The position numbers and the translations under genes were made by a program. 64,000 bases of DNA from Arcanobacterium phocae (lineage in GTDB: Bacteria > Actinomycetota > Actinomycetes > Actinomycetales > Actinomycetaceae), in assembly GCF_018913465.1 (NCBI RefSeq), contig NZ_JABAPM010000002.1:330395-394394 (forward strand), in the 5' to 3' direction. Positions within the stretch are counted from its first letter, which is position 1; each line of letters begins with the position of its first letter. Below, one piece after another: positions 34,346 through 43,119 of the stretch. The notes below the pieces were generated by a model. The model searched no databases, was not told the origin of the DNA, and was given only the letters and a program-made list of their open reading frames with translations.

Positions 34346-36028
34346 CTAGCCGCGGGTGAGCTTGCGGTATGTTGAAGCCCCCGGACGACCAGCATCTTCG
34401 CCTAAGCGTTCGATCTTGTTCTTTTCATACGCTTCGAAGTTCCCTTCGAACCAGTACCAGTTGGACGGGTTCTCTTCGGTCCCTTCGTATGCCAAAATAT
34501 GCGTTGCTACCCGGTCCAGGAACCACCTATCGTGGGTGATAACAACTGAACAGCCAGCAAAGTCAAGTAAAGCATTTTCCAAAGAGCTCAACGTCTCAAC
34601 GTCTAAATCGTTCGTCGGTTCGTCAAGTAGGATGAGATTTCCGCCCTGCTTTAGAGTCAGCGCAAGATTCAACCGGTTGCGTTCACCACCCGAAAGCACA
34701 CCAGCTTTCTTTTGCTGGTCTGCTCCCTTGAAGCCAAACGCGGAAACATATGCACGAGATGGCATTTCAACATTGCCAACTTGGATGTAATCTAAACCGT
34801 CAGAAACCACTTCCCACAGCGTCTTCTCCGGGTCAATGCCGCCACGGTTCTGATCGACATAACTCAGCTTAACTGTTTCACCGATCTTCAAGTTGCCTTC
34901 GTCGAGTGGTTCTAAACCAACGATAGTTTTGAAAAGAGTAGTCTTTCCAACGCCGTTTGGACCAATGATTCCGACAATACCGTTTCGTGGCAGAGTAAAT
35001 GACAGATTGTCGATCAAAACCCGATCTCCGAAGCCCTTCTTGAGATTTGTTGCTTCGAGGACAACATTACCCAACCGTGGCCCTGGCGGAATCTGAATCT
35101 CTTCAAAATCAAGTTTGCGAGTGCGATCTGCTTCTGCAGCCATCTCCTCATACCGCGCTAGACGCGCCTTAGACTTTGCCTGACGGCCTTTAGCGGAGCT
35201 ACGAACCCATTCCAGTTCCTCAGAAAGACGCTTCTTTAACTTGGCATCCTTCTTTCCTTGGACTTCTAGACGTTCTTGCTTCTTTTCTAGATAGGTTGAG
35301 TAGTTGCCTTCATACGGATACAAGTGACCACGATCAACTTCAGCAATCCATTGTGCAACATGATCAAGGAAGTAACGATCGTGGGTAACAGCGATAACAG
35401 CACCTGGATACTTCGCCAGGTGTTGCTCAAGCCATAGCACTGATTCAGCGTCCAAATGGTTGGTAGGTTCGTCCAGTAGCAACAAATCTGGCGCTTCCAG
35501 CAGTAACTTACATAATGCAACTCGTCGCCGCTCACCACCGGAAAGTACGTTAACAGGACTATCGCCCGGTGGGCATTGCAGAGCTTCCATCGCCTGATCA
35601 AGCTGGGCATCAATATCCCACCCATTAGCAGCATCGATTTCCGTCTGCAAGGTACCCATTTCTTCCATGAGGGCATCAAAGTCAGCATCCGGCTCCGCCA
35701 TCTCCATGCCGATTTCGTTGAAACGGTGCACCTTTCCGATAAGATCCCCGACACCTTCTTGAACATTCTCAAGTACGGTCTTTTCTTCATTCAATGGCGG
35801 CTCTTGGAGCAAGATCCCCACTGAATAGCCAGGACTTAAGCGTGCCTCACCATTAGAAGGCTCATCTAGACCAGCCATGATCTTTAGAATGGTAGACTTT
35901 CCAGCACCATTCGGGCCGACCATACCGATCTTGGCCCCAGGATAGAACGACATCGTAACATCGTCAAGAATCAGTTTGTCCCCTACTTTTTTGCGGGCAC
36001 GCACCATGTTGTAAATAAACTCAGCCAC
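34346..36028 (-). CDS. ettA: ABC-F translational throttle EttA
   Basis: A 560-aa ribosome-binding ABC-F protein that gates early elongation according to ATP/ADP. Two ATPase domains: Walker A GPNGAGKST and GPNGVGKTT, signatures LSGGERRR and LSGGERNR, and Walker B LLLLDEPTNHLD and LILLDEPTNDLD. A P-site tRNA-interaction linker (~240-320) rich in Lys/Arg lies between. N-terminus MAEFIYNMVRARKKVGDK is typical. No membrane partner is present, as expected. Confidence 0.95.
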   Translation of the reverse strand: MAEFIYNMVRARKKVGDKLILDDVTMSFYPGAKIGMVGPNGAGKSTILKIMAGLDEPSNGEARLSPGYSVGILLQEPPLNEEKTVLENVQEGVGDLIGKVHRFNEIGMEMAEPDADFDALMEEMGTLQTEIDAANGWDIDAQLDQAMEALQCPPGDSPVNVLSGGERRRVALCKLLLEAPDLLLLDEPTNHLDAESVLWLEQHLAKYPGAVIAVTHDRYFLDHVAQWIAEVDRGHLYPYEGNYSTYLEKKQERLEVQGKKDAKLKKRLSEELEWVRSSAKGRQAKSKARLARYEEMAAEADRTRKLDFEEIQIPPGPRLGNVVLEATNLKKGFGDRVLIDNLSFTLPRNGIVGIIGPNGVGKTTLFKTIVGLEPLDEGNLKIGETVKLSYVDQNRGGIDPEKTLWEVVSDGLDYIQVGNVEMPSRAYVSAFGFKGADQQKKAGVLSGGERNRLNLALTLKQGGNLILLDEPTNDLDVETLSSLENALLDFAGCSVVITHDRWFLDRVATHILAYEGTEENPSNWYWFEGNFEAYEKNKIERLGEDAGRPGASTYRKLTRG

Positions 36029-36121
36029 ATTTCTCCAATAGCTAGCAAATGGAATTGGTTAACCATACTTAACCATAGTCGACCCCTAGGCTTTACCTCA
36101 ACCACACTGGTACCGTTTTCG

Positions 36122-36649
36122 TCACGACATAACAGCTTCTAGTACGCCCGCTGGATCCTGAGCTGTTTCCTGTTGGCAGGTTGTGAACTGTTTATCCGCT
36201 TCACTACTCATTGCATCAGCCGAATAGCGTGGTTCTCCTGGAACAGATTCCAACGGCATAGCAGATGTTTTTGTAAAGACAGCCGTCCCATGGGTCAAGT
36301 CGATTCCGAAACTGTCAGCTAGCAGAACGTGCTCTATCCGAGTCAACCCTGATTTATCTTCGTATTGCCGCATGACCAGCCGCCCTCGTGCGATAACAGG
36401 AGTTCCTTTATCCACACTGACCGCAACATGAGCAGCCAGGCTCCCATATGTACGGACTGAATACCACGCTGTCTGCCCGTCTCTGAACTCATTTACAGAC
36501 CGCGAGTAATACCGTGGAGTCACACCTACCCGCACCACAGTTGTTTTTGCACTAAGAACTTCTCCGGTATCTTTATCAGTCGCGTTAGTAAAAACTGTTG
36601 GCGCGGCCCCAACATATCCACGAATCGCTACAATAGTTTCATTTGACAT
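36122..36649 (-). CDS. ssb: Single-stranded DNA-binding protein paralogue
   Basis: A 175-aa OB-fold protein. ETIVAIRGYVGAAP, a central WYSVRTYGSLAAHVAVSVDKGTPVIARGRL (split) and EHVLLADSFGIDL are typical of SSB. The C-terminus lacks the acidic DDDIPF tip of the main replicative SSB, so this is probably an accessory SsbB-like copy. ATG 36649 follows AAGGAG. It lies upstream of ettA with a 93-base gap and downstream of a GTPase pair. Confidence 0.85.
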   Translation of the reverse strand: MSNETIVAIRGYVGAAPTVFTNATDKDTGEVLSAKTTVVRVGVTPRYYSRSVNEFRDGQTAWYSVRTYGSLAAHVAVSVDKGTPVIARGRLVMRQYEDKSGLTRIEHVLLADSFGIDLTHGTAVFTKTSAMPLESVPGEPRYSADAMSSEADKQFTTCQQETAQDPAGVLEAVMS

Positions 36650-36779
36650 GTTCACTCCTTCATGATGTAAAACGACTTACATCATCATTGTGAAACAAAC
36701 ATCATCAACCGCGCATATAGCTTATTAAATCTGTGGATAAGATACTTATTCGCATGAAATGTGCATAAGTTATAAAATA

Positions 36780-38243
36780 TTAGGCAAATGTTTCAAGAGC
36801 TAGACGCGTCGTCTTGTGCTTCTCTAGCACTTCAGCAGGACCAGCAACCATAGTTTCATCAAAAACTTCACCCACCGCAGCACGAGCACGCTGCTCATAC
36901 TGCTCGGCAAGAGCTACTGCCCGCCGTCGTAACCACGCCTTTGCAATCACAAAGAACACAACCGCGATAACAAACCCAACACCAACCGTGCCTAAGCGCC
37001 CACCGACTGAGGCAAATGGAATTCCTACTGATCCCAGCACGATCCCGATGATTAAAACTACCGCGGCACACACCATCCACAACCACGCCATACTGCGACG
37101 TACCTGAGGCATTGCGACCGAATGGATAGCGTTGCCCACCGCATGCCGTAACCGTTCTGCACTGGCAACATCAGCAGCCACAGCCTCTTGCCAAATATCG
37201 GGTAGCCCATGCCGAATATATCCAAGCCAGCTATCACGAATTGCCACCGACATAGAATGCCCGAGTTTTTCAGGTTCAACATAAGCAGTAGCGAAAATCG
37301 AACGCCCTGCATTTCTAATGGATTCAGACGCAGCACCAACGCCACTGGCTCGCGCGATACGATCAACCATATCGTCGCGATAACTGCCAGAAATCTCTGC
37401 CTCCGTCTGCCCCACATTGAACCGTAACCGGCGTCCAATCGCATCAAGTTCTGCCGCTGCCGTGCTTGCCGCAACCGAAGGACGACTCATCGCAGTTCGA
37501 ATATGATCTGCCAACTCGCTAACCCCTTCGCCATTGAGCGCCGAAGTAGCAACGATTGGAATGTTCTTTAATCCGTCACGAGCCAACAGCTTCTCGACGT
37601 CGTCTATCAGCACAGCACGTTGTGACTCACGCACGGTGTCAATCTGATTGAGCGCAACTACCATAACGTCAGCCCGCTCAGTCAACTTTTCCAAATAGGA
37701 AGTATGTAGCACCTGATCGGCATACTTTTGCGGATCGAGCACCCATATCAAAACATCGACCATCGGTAGCAACCGCTCAACTTCAAGCGAGTGCTCAACC
37801 GCAACTGAATCATGATCCGGCAAATCAATAAGAACTAACCGATCGAAAACTTCGTGGCCCACCGTTAGCTCAGAGTCATATTCAATACGACGGTCATGAT
37901 CCACCGCCAAATAATCCAATAAGGCTGTTGCATCTGTGCCATACGTACAAGCAGCTGCCCGCTCCGTCATTGGCCGAATTTCCCCGGAATCCGCAAAACT
38001 CAAGCCAGTAATAGCGTTGAACAATGAGGATTTCCCTGATCCCGTACCGCCAACGAGGGCGGCCACCGTAATATCGGTTCCCAGGCTCATCCGCTCCTGA
38101 GTCCGATGCAAATCATCTTGAGCGCGAGCCGACACGTAAGGATCAAAGAATCGTCCACCAGCAGCAACAGCTTTTTGGAGTTGCTCTAAGCGGTGCGCAA
38201 TAGCTTGCGCACCTTCAACACGAATCGTCTGTTGGTCTTCCAT
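36780..38243 (-). CDS. YfjP-like GTPase with C-terminal membrane segments (second of a pair)
   Basis: A 487-aa P-loop GTPase. G1 GGTGSGKSSLFNA, G3 DLPDHDS, G4 NQID and G5-like TSALNG are all visible in the first ~280 residues. The C-terminal part has two hydrophobic helices (WLWMVCAAVVLIIGIVLG and VGVGFVIAVVFFVIA), so it sits at the inner membrane. It follows another GTPase gene by 25 bases; such pairs are conserved in actinobacteria and often mislabelled as ABC transporters. Function is unknown; membrane remodelling or signalling is possible. ATG 38243 has GAAGGAAG upstream. Confidence 0.8.
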   Translation of the reverse strand: MEDQQTIRVEGAQAIAHRLEQLQKAVAAGGRFFDPYVSARAQDDLHRTQERMSLGTDITVAALVGGTGSGKSSLFNAITGLSFADSGEIRPMTERAAACTYGTDATALLDYLAVDHDRRIEYDSELTVGHEVFDRLVLIDLPDHDSVAVEHSLEVERLLPMVDVLIWVLDPQKYADQVLHTSYLEKLTERADVMVVALNQIDTVRESQRAVLIDDVEKLLARDGLKNIPIVATSALNGEGVSELADHIRTAMSRPSVAASTAAAELDAIGRRLRFNVGQTEAEISGSYRDDMVDRIARASGVGAASESIRNAGRSIFATAYVEPEKLGHSMSVAIRDSWLGYIRHGLPDIWQEAVAADVASAERLRHAVGNAIHSVAMPQVRRSMAWLWMVCAAVVLIIGIVLGSVGIPFASVGGRLGTVGVGFVIAVVFFVIAKAWLRRRAVALAEQYEQRARAAVGEVFDETMVAGPAEVLEKHKTTRLALETFA

Positions 38244-38268
38244 ACTGATTCTTCCTTCTAATTCCGTA

Positions 38269-39822
38269 TCACGAATGGGCCAGATACTCACTAGCCCGCA
38301 AACGCAGATCAGTGCTGTCAGTAATAGTCACGCTATCAACGACCTCAACATACACCTGCGTGAGCTCATCGAGCGCTTGATCCACTCGTCCCAGGAGATC
38401 TTCTCGAGCCTGCGTCACTCGTGCTTCCATATCCGTCGAACGTGCAGCCGAATTCGCACCTGATATTCCACCCGCCGCACAACCAAGTAGCGCCGCGACA
38501 CCTGCCGAAGACAGCCAAGGATGCCCATGAATCTTTTGTGCTTCTCGCGTCAAATCTTGCTTCCAAGCCTTGACTGCTGATTCCACTATGGCATCAACAT
38601 TGATATGTTCATGCACCTGCGTAAGCATAGCCTCGGTATTAACAACATCCTTCTTCCACGCCTCATCGGCCTGCGCATTTGCGGTGACCAAGGCTTGCGT
38701 GAGAGCAACTTTCACAGCAGTGTACAAAATATCGAATGTGGCAGTCACTGCGTTATCACGCGATTTCCGCTTACGATCAAAAAGGCTAGGCTTTGACCGC
38801 GACACGAGCCCAGCCAATACACCACCTGTTGACGCAAACGACAACCACGACGCCGTAGGCGCACCTTGTCCGAAGCGGCCATTGGCGATGTTAGTACGTA
38901 ACTTCTCTAGGGGTGCTTGCGCACTTTCAATCGCTTTATCTTTCAAATCCTGCAGCGCATGCTCTTGGGCTTCCAGTGCATCAGCTAACTGCAAAAGCTC
39001 ATCACGCAATGCCGGCAAAGTAGCCCGAGTAGTGCGATCTACTAGCGATTCGCCCATTTTCGTTGCCGCAATCATTTCCAGCCAAGAGCGTAATGATGCT
39101 ATGTCTTCTTCAGGCAATAAACCTTCATGCGCACCTTGATCTGGAACGATGAAAAGCGGAGCATCTTGAAGACCTAATTCTTCCATTCGTCGAGCAAGAT
39201 CAGCACGTACCGCGTTTAACGCCCGCTGCGATACCCGATCCAGCACAACCGCACAGGTGATGCCGCGCGAGTGCGCGTTGTGAAGCGTGTTCCATGCTAA
39301 GGCATCGCCATATCGCGAAGCCGTTGTAACAAACACCCACAAGTCTGCCGCATCCAAAAGTCGAGCAGACAGTTCGCGATTCGAGTCATCAACCGAGTCC
39401 AAGTCAGGAGCATCAACAAGGACAACTCCGGGGATAGCAGAAGCTATCAGAACCTGATCTCCCATATCTATCAACGCATGACCGTTCATCGCAGCTGCGT
39501 CATCAGGGTGCATAATGATCATCGGAGTGCGCGTCGTCGGACGCAAAACTGAAGCTTGTGAAACTCCTGCGCGTACGATCGAATTCACTAAGGTGGATTT
39601 ACCCGCACCGGACGACCCGCCAAAGACAATAACTGCCGGAACATCGCGAGCTTCGACATGCGGCAATATGCGCGATTCAAGTTGGGTCAATAGTTGACGG
39701 CGCGAATCTTCTAGCGCCAGAGACCCCGGCATTTCTAATGGCAGGGTCGCCTCACGCAACGCACTAACAGTACGTCGCACTAAGTCAGCTAGATTCTTAC
39801 GAGAAAACGAGTTGGCAGTCAC
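38269..39822 (-). CDS. Dynamin/YfjP-like GTPase (first of a pair)
   Basis: A 517-aa protein with a divergent GTPase domain: P-loop GGSSGAGKSTLVNS (~70-83), Walker B-like VVLVDAPDLDS, and a weak G4 (CAVVLDRVS, lacking NKxD). The helical C-terminal region (~260-480) includes a short Gly/Ala-rich hydrophobic stretch SSAGVAALLGCAAGGISG, possibly membrane-touching. It is co-transcribed with the next GTPase; the two may form a heteromer, as paired bacterial dynamin-like proteins do. The missing G4 suggests altered nucleotide use. No obvious promoter motif is visible. Confidence 0.75.
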   Translation of the reverse strand: MTANSFSRKNLADLVRRTVSALREATLPLEMPGSLALEDSRRQLLTQLESRILPHVEARDVPAVIVFGGSSGAGKSTLVNSIVRAGVSQASVLRPTTRTPMIIMHPDDAAAMNGHALIDMGDQVLIASAIPGVVLVDAPDLDSVDDSNRELSARLLDAADLWVFVTTASRYGDALAWNTLHNAHSRGITCAVVLDRVSQRALNAVRADLARRMEELGLQDAPLFIVPDQGAHEGLLPEEDIASLRSWLEMIAATKMGESLVDRTTRATLPALRDELLQLADALEAQEHALQDLKDKAIESAQAPLEKLRTNIANGRFGQGAPTASWLSFASTGGVLAGLVSRSKPSLFDRKRKSRDNAVTATFDILYTAVKVALTQALVTANAQADEAWKKDVVNTEAMLTQVHEHINVDAIVESAVKAWKQDLTREAQKIHGHPWLSSAGVAALLGCAAGGISGANSAARSTDMEARVTQAREDLLGRVDQALDELTQVYVEVVDSVTITDSTDLRLRASEYLAHS

Positions 39823-39970
39823 CTTTCCATTACACCGTATTCCGCCAGTTTTTTCGCTATCAACACGTTAATTAACCTTTTGTGTGACCTCCTTAATCAT
39901 AAACCTGTGATCCTTGCAAAATAATCAGGATAAACAATTTCCCTTCAGTCGTGTAAAATCCTGTTCGTAC

Positions 39971-40043
39971 GCCTCGATAGCTCAATGGATAGAGCAACAG
40001 ACTTCTAATCTGTAGGTTGCGGGTTCGAGTCCCGCTCGGGGTG
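39971..40043 (+). tRNA. tRNA-Arg (TCT anticodon)
   Basis: A complete cloverleaf: 7-bp acceptor, D arm GCTC/GAGC, anticodon stem ACAGA/TCTGT with loop CTTCTAA (anticodon TCT at 40004-40006, reading AGA), and T arm GCGGG-TTCGAGT-CCCGC. CCA is not encoded. Confidence 0.96.
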
Positions 40044-40085
40044 CTGACTTCCCGATTGCTTCACGCAACTTGGTATCCTTATGTA

Positions 40086-40742
40086 GTGAGTAATTTTCCT
40101 GCACAAAATACACCGATCGTATGGATCGATTGTGAAATGACCGGCTTAGATCTAGAACGCGATGCACTTGTTGAGATTGCCGTCGTAGTGACAGACGCTG
40201 AGCTAAACCCTCTTGATAACGGCCTCGACGTCGTCATCAAGCCACCTGCCGAAGCGGTAGCAAACATGAATGACTTCGTGCGGAATATGCATACCAAAAC
40301 AGGGCTTATTGAACGCTGGGAGCATGGCATGACACTAGCCCAGGCAGAATCTGAGTGCCTCGCATACATCAAGCGTTTCGTTCCCGATGTGCGAAAAGCG
40401 CCGCTAGGTGGTAACTCGGTAGGGACAGATCGCACCTTCTTAGCGCGCGATGTTCCTGCACTCGTGGAACATCTCCACTACCGCGTCGTTGACGTATCCT
40501 CAATTAAGGAACTTGCTAAGCGCTGGTTCCCGCGGACGTACTTTGCCGCACCGGAAAAAACTGGAAACCACCAGGCCCTCGGTGACATCTACGATTCTAT
40601 CGACGAGCTTCGCTATTATCGCTCAGTCTTGTGGCCAGAAGGAGATGGGCCATCTTCTGACGAAGCTAAAGCCCACGCCGCATGCATAACAGCTGATCTC
40701 ACTGTGGACCGGGCGCAACGCGCTCACGAAAAACTTTCTTAA
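40086..40742 (+). CDS. orn: Oligoribonuclease
   Basis: A 3'-5' exonuclease that finishes degradation of short RNA and linear dinucleotides such as pGpG; 218 aa, DEDDh family. Catalytic residues are in VWIDCEMTGLD (Asp15, Glu17), a later Asp in VGTDRTFLARD, and HQALGDI. GTG 40086 starts the protein a few residues before the conserved core. No clear ribosome site is seen, and TATCCT just upstream suggests a leaderless message. It lies right after the tRNA-Arg gene. Confidence 0.94.
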   Translation: MSNFPAQNTPIVWIDCEMTGLDLERDALVEIAVVVTDAELNPLDNGLDVVIKPPAEAVANMNDFVRNMHTKTGLIERWEHGMTLAQAESECLAYIKRFVPDVRKAPLGGNSVGTDRTFLARDVPALVEHLHYRVVDVSSIKELAKRWFPRTYFAAPEKTGNHQALGDIYDSIDELRYYRSVLWPEGDGPSSDEAKAHAACITADLTVDRAQRAHEKLS

Positions 40743-40760
40743 CGAGCGAGCAAACTGGTT

Positions 40761-40790
40761 TGGGGCAGCATCTCATAGGGTGCTGCCCCA
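40761..40790 (+). terminator. Terminator after orn
   Basis: A 10-bp stem (40761-40770 with 40781-40790) extendable by two pairs, followed by CTTTT. Confidence 0.8.
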
Positions 40791-40800
40791 CTTTTGACGC

Positions 40801-40830
40801 AAAAAAGACCGCCGGAAAACCGACGGTCTT
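40801..40830 (-). terminator. Terminator of tRNA-His
   Basis: On the minus strand an 11-bp stem with one mismatch is followed by six Ts. It lies 6 bases downstream of the tRNA-His 3' end. Confidence 0.85.
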
Positions 40831-40835
40831 GATGG

Positions 40836-40908
40836 GGTGGCTGACGGGGCTTGAACCCGCGACCCCCTGGACCACAACCAGGTGCTCTACCACTGAGCTA
40901 CAGCCACC
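40836..40908 (-). tRNA. tRNA-His (GTG anticodon)
   Basis: Read on the minus strand: acceptor GTGGCTG paired with CAGCCAC, with the extra 5' G typical of tRNA-His opposite discriminator C. D arm GCTC/GAGC, anticodon loop TTGTGGT (GTG), T arm CGGGG-type stem with TTCAAGC loop. CCA is not encoded. Confidence 0.95.
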
Positions 40909-40983
40909 ATTGTTGCACTGCAACGAAGAAAAACTATACCGATTTTCTTTCGATAACGCTAATTATATGCGACGTGATTAGAG

Positions 40984-41913
40984 TCACCAATCAGCCCGCA
41001 TCTGGATAGCATCTGCAAACATGTTGAGATGCGCCTCGCTTTGACTGAGATAAAGTGACCCATCAATGAGCGACACTTCAACTACATAGAACTCTTCTGG
41101 CGAATCTTCATCGCCACGAACAATGTCTACGCGATTGAACAGCAACAGCTCATCTTTGCCATTAACTCGCTTGATGTGCTGATGGAGCGCCTTGCGAATA
41201 CGCTCACCCCAGCGCCAAGTTTCCTCGGTTGCATGAGAAGCTCGCGCCACTTCTTCCACCACACCATCTTCACGCTGGCTACGGAAGCGCGGATGAAGCA
41301 TAGCTTCTTTTTCCACCTGATATGACGGCAAACCATTGAGATAAACAAGAGAGGTTTCGCCTTGGCTATCGATTTCTTTCAGATAACGTTGAACCATCAC
41401 AGTTCGGCCGCGGGAAAGTTCATACATCGCATGTTCTACTGCTTCGCCACGCTGCTGAGCATCAACCGAAGAATACCGTCCAGTACCACGCCCACCAGAA
41501 GCTACTGCTGGCTTAACAACGAAATCACCAAAAGCTGGGAAACGTGAATGAATCTGCTGTTTTGACAAGCCTTGCTCTGGCTCTAGCCAGATCGTAGGAA
41601 TCGTTGGTAACCCACAAGCCCCCAATGCGTTAAGGTAATGCTTGTCAGAATTCCACTCGATAGTTCTTGCAGAGTTCAACACTCGTGGTAGCGAAGCCGT
41701 CCACGCTAAGAATTCATTCCGATACTTTGCATAATCTCGTACGGAGCGAATGACAACAGTTCCAGCTTCGTCCCAGTTGACTGACGGGTCATTCCAGACG
41801 GCGATACGCGGCTCTAACCCGCGATCCCGTAAGGCATCTGGAAGGTTCTGCTCATCAATATCTAGATTCGGAAGTTCTTCCGAGGTTACCAGAGTCACGA
41901 TTGGTGCAGACAC
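40984..41913 (-). CDS. ATP-grasp-fold protein of unknown substrate
   Basis: A 309-aa cytosolic protein. DFVVKPAVASGGRGTGRYSS is an ATP-grasp nucleotide-binding loop, followed by VMVQRYLKEIDSQGETSLVYLNG and a metal site in FYVVEVSLIDGSLYLS. Family members ligate a carboxylate to an amine or thiol; close relatives are RimK/glutathione-synthetase-like proteins. GTG 41913 with AAAGGTGG upstream is chosen because the conserved start (VSAPIVTLVTSEELPNLD) begins there. The frame open to 42021 is likely untranslated. It is monocistronic, divergent from the YgjV gene. Confidence 0.8.
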   Translation of the reverse strand: MSAPIVTLVTSEELPNLDIDEQNLPDALRDRGLEPRIAVWNDPSVNWDEAGTVVIRSVRDYAKYRNEFLAWTASLPRVLNSARTIEWNSDKHYLNALGACGLPTIPTIWLEPEQGLSKQQIHSRFPAFGDFVVKPAVASGGRGTGRYSSVDAQQRGEAVEHAMYELSRGRTVMVQRYLKEIDSQGETSLVYLNGLPSYQVEKEAMLHPRFRSQREDGVVEEVARASHATEETWRWGERIRKALHQHIKRVNGKDELLLFNRVDIVRGDEDSPEEFYVVEVSLIDGSLYLSQSEAHLNMFADAIQMRADW

Positions 41914-42138
41914 GCTTACCACCTTTACCTTCAGAGCTAATGTTTTCCTCATACTACGCACGAGCGCACACGGATCAGGTGAAAGCCCAATCAAACATAA
42001 GTCTAACGGTTTCTTGCCCAATTCGCTTTACCGACCCAATAGTTACCAATTTAATACTCATTCAAGGTAGGCTTTACCATTAAAACCATAGTGAACATAC
42101 GTTGGCGTGACTTGCGCCAACAGAAATGAGGTTGAACG

Positions 42139-42756
42139 ATGAGTTGGTGGGAAATTTTCGGCTGGGCAGGATCCGTCCTTGTCGTTGTATCGCTGTGGAT
42201 TCCGAGCGTCTGGCGTTTCCGCATACTCAACTTGTCAGGTTCACTTATTGCCACGATCTATAACATTTATTTCGGTATTTGGCCATACGCCGCCATGAAC
42301 GGCGTCATCGTCGGTATCGACGCATATTGGATCGCGCGGCTATCTCGCAAAGGCACAACCGCCGAACGAGGCTACGCCATTGTCAACGCACATTCACAAG
42401 ACGCGTTAGTTCAGCATTTCTTGGCACGTAACGTGACCGACATTCAAGCGAACTATCCACAGTTTTCGACGGCGGATCTGGATTCTTCGCGGATCAGTTT
42501 CATTATGCACGAGGACGAGATTGTTGGCTTGTTTGCAATGACGACGACGGACGCAACCGGTACGATCATTCTGGACTACGTGACACCACGCTTCCGCGAC
42601 CTCGGACCAGGCCGATACATTTACACTCACCCCTCACTCTTTACTGACGCCGGGGTTTCACGCCTTCAGATTCCTGCCGAAAACACCTCCGATCGAGGAT
42701 ATTTTGCTAAGCAAGGTTTTACACAAGAGAACAATCATCTTGTTCGCAGCATCTAA
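42139..42756 (+). CDS. YgjV-family membrane protein with C-terminal GNAT-like domain
   Basis: A 205-aa protein. Residues 1-70 contain three hydrophobic helices of the YgjV type (WEIFGWAGSVLVVVSLWIPS, LSGSLIATIYNIYFGIWPYAAMNGVIVGIDAYWI split). Residues ~80-205 form a soluble domain with EDEIVGLFAMTTTDATGTIILDYVTPRFRDLG, like the strands of an acetyltransferase fold, and YFAKQGF at the end. The fusion suggests a membrane-tethered acetyltransferase or sensor. ATG 42139 follows GAGGTTGAACG. Function unknown. Confidence 0.72.
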   Translation: MSWWEIFGWAGSVLVVVSLWIPSVWRFRILNLSGSLIATIYNIYFGIWPYAAMNGVIVGIDAYWIARLSRKGTTAERGYAIVNAHSQDALVQHFLARNVTDIQANYPQFSTADLDSSRISFIMHEDEIVGLFAMTTTDATGTIILDYVTPRFRDLGPGRYIYTHPSLFTDAGVSRLQIPAENTSDRGYFAKQGFTQENNHLVRSI

Positions 42757-42855
42757 AAAGATGAACCACATCATATAGGGTGCTTGCAATCACATTTGAA
42801 TCCGGTAAAAAAATTTGCTCTGCAAAATAACGTGCGCTAAAGTAATACCTGTTGC

Positions 42856-42928
42856 GCACCGCTAGCTCAACTGGCAGAGCATCTGACTCTTAATCAGAGG
42901 GTTCTGGGTTCAAGTCCCAGGCGGTGTA
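42856..42928 (+). tRNA. tRNA-Lys (CTT anticodon), copy 1
   Basis: A complete cloverleaf with anticodon loop CTCTTAA (CTT, reading AAG). Acceptor GCACCGC with GCGGTGT, T arm CTGGG-TTCAAGT-CCCAG. Identical to the copy at 42991. Confidence 0.96.
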
Positions 42929-42934
42929 CGAAGA

Positions 42935-42962
42935 AAAATCCCTGGATTCGTCTAGGGATTTT
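42935..42962 (+). terminator. Hairpin between the two tRNA-Lys genes
   Basis: A 12-bp stem with one G-U pair (42935-42946 with 42951-42962), 4-base loop, ending in TTTT. It suggests that the two tRNA genes are separately terminated units. Confidence 0.75.
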
Positions 42963-42990
42963 GACTCTCAAGATATTGTATTCTTGATGA

Positions 42991-43063
42991 GCACCGCTAG
43001 CTCAACTGGCAGAGCATCTGACTCTTAATCAGAGGGTTCTGGGTTCAAGTCCCAGGCGGTGTA
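42991..43063 (+). tRNA. tRNA-Lys (CTT anticodon), copy 2
   Basis: Base-for-base identical to the tRNA at 42856-42928, 135 bases downstream. The identity ends one base beyond the gene, so the repeat unit is essentially the tRNA itself. Confidence 0.96.
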
Positions 43064-43070
43064 CAGGTTA

Positions 43071-43103
43071 AAAGGACGGCTCGGAATTTCCGAGCCGTCC
43101 TTT
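43071..43103. terminator. Terminator after tRNA-Lys copy 2
   Basis: A 14-bp stem (43071-43084 with 43090-43103) flanked by A and T runs, shared with the convergent ABC permease gene. Confidence 0.9.
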
Positions 43104-43119
43104 TTGTTAGGATGTATTG

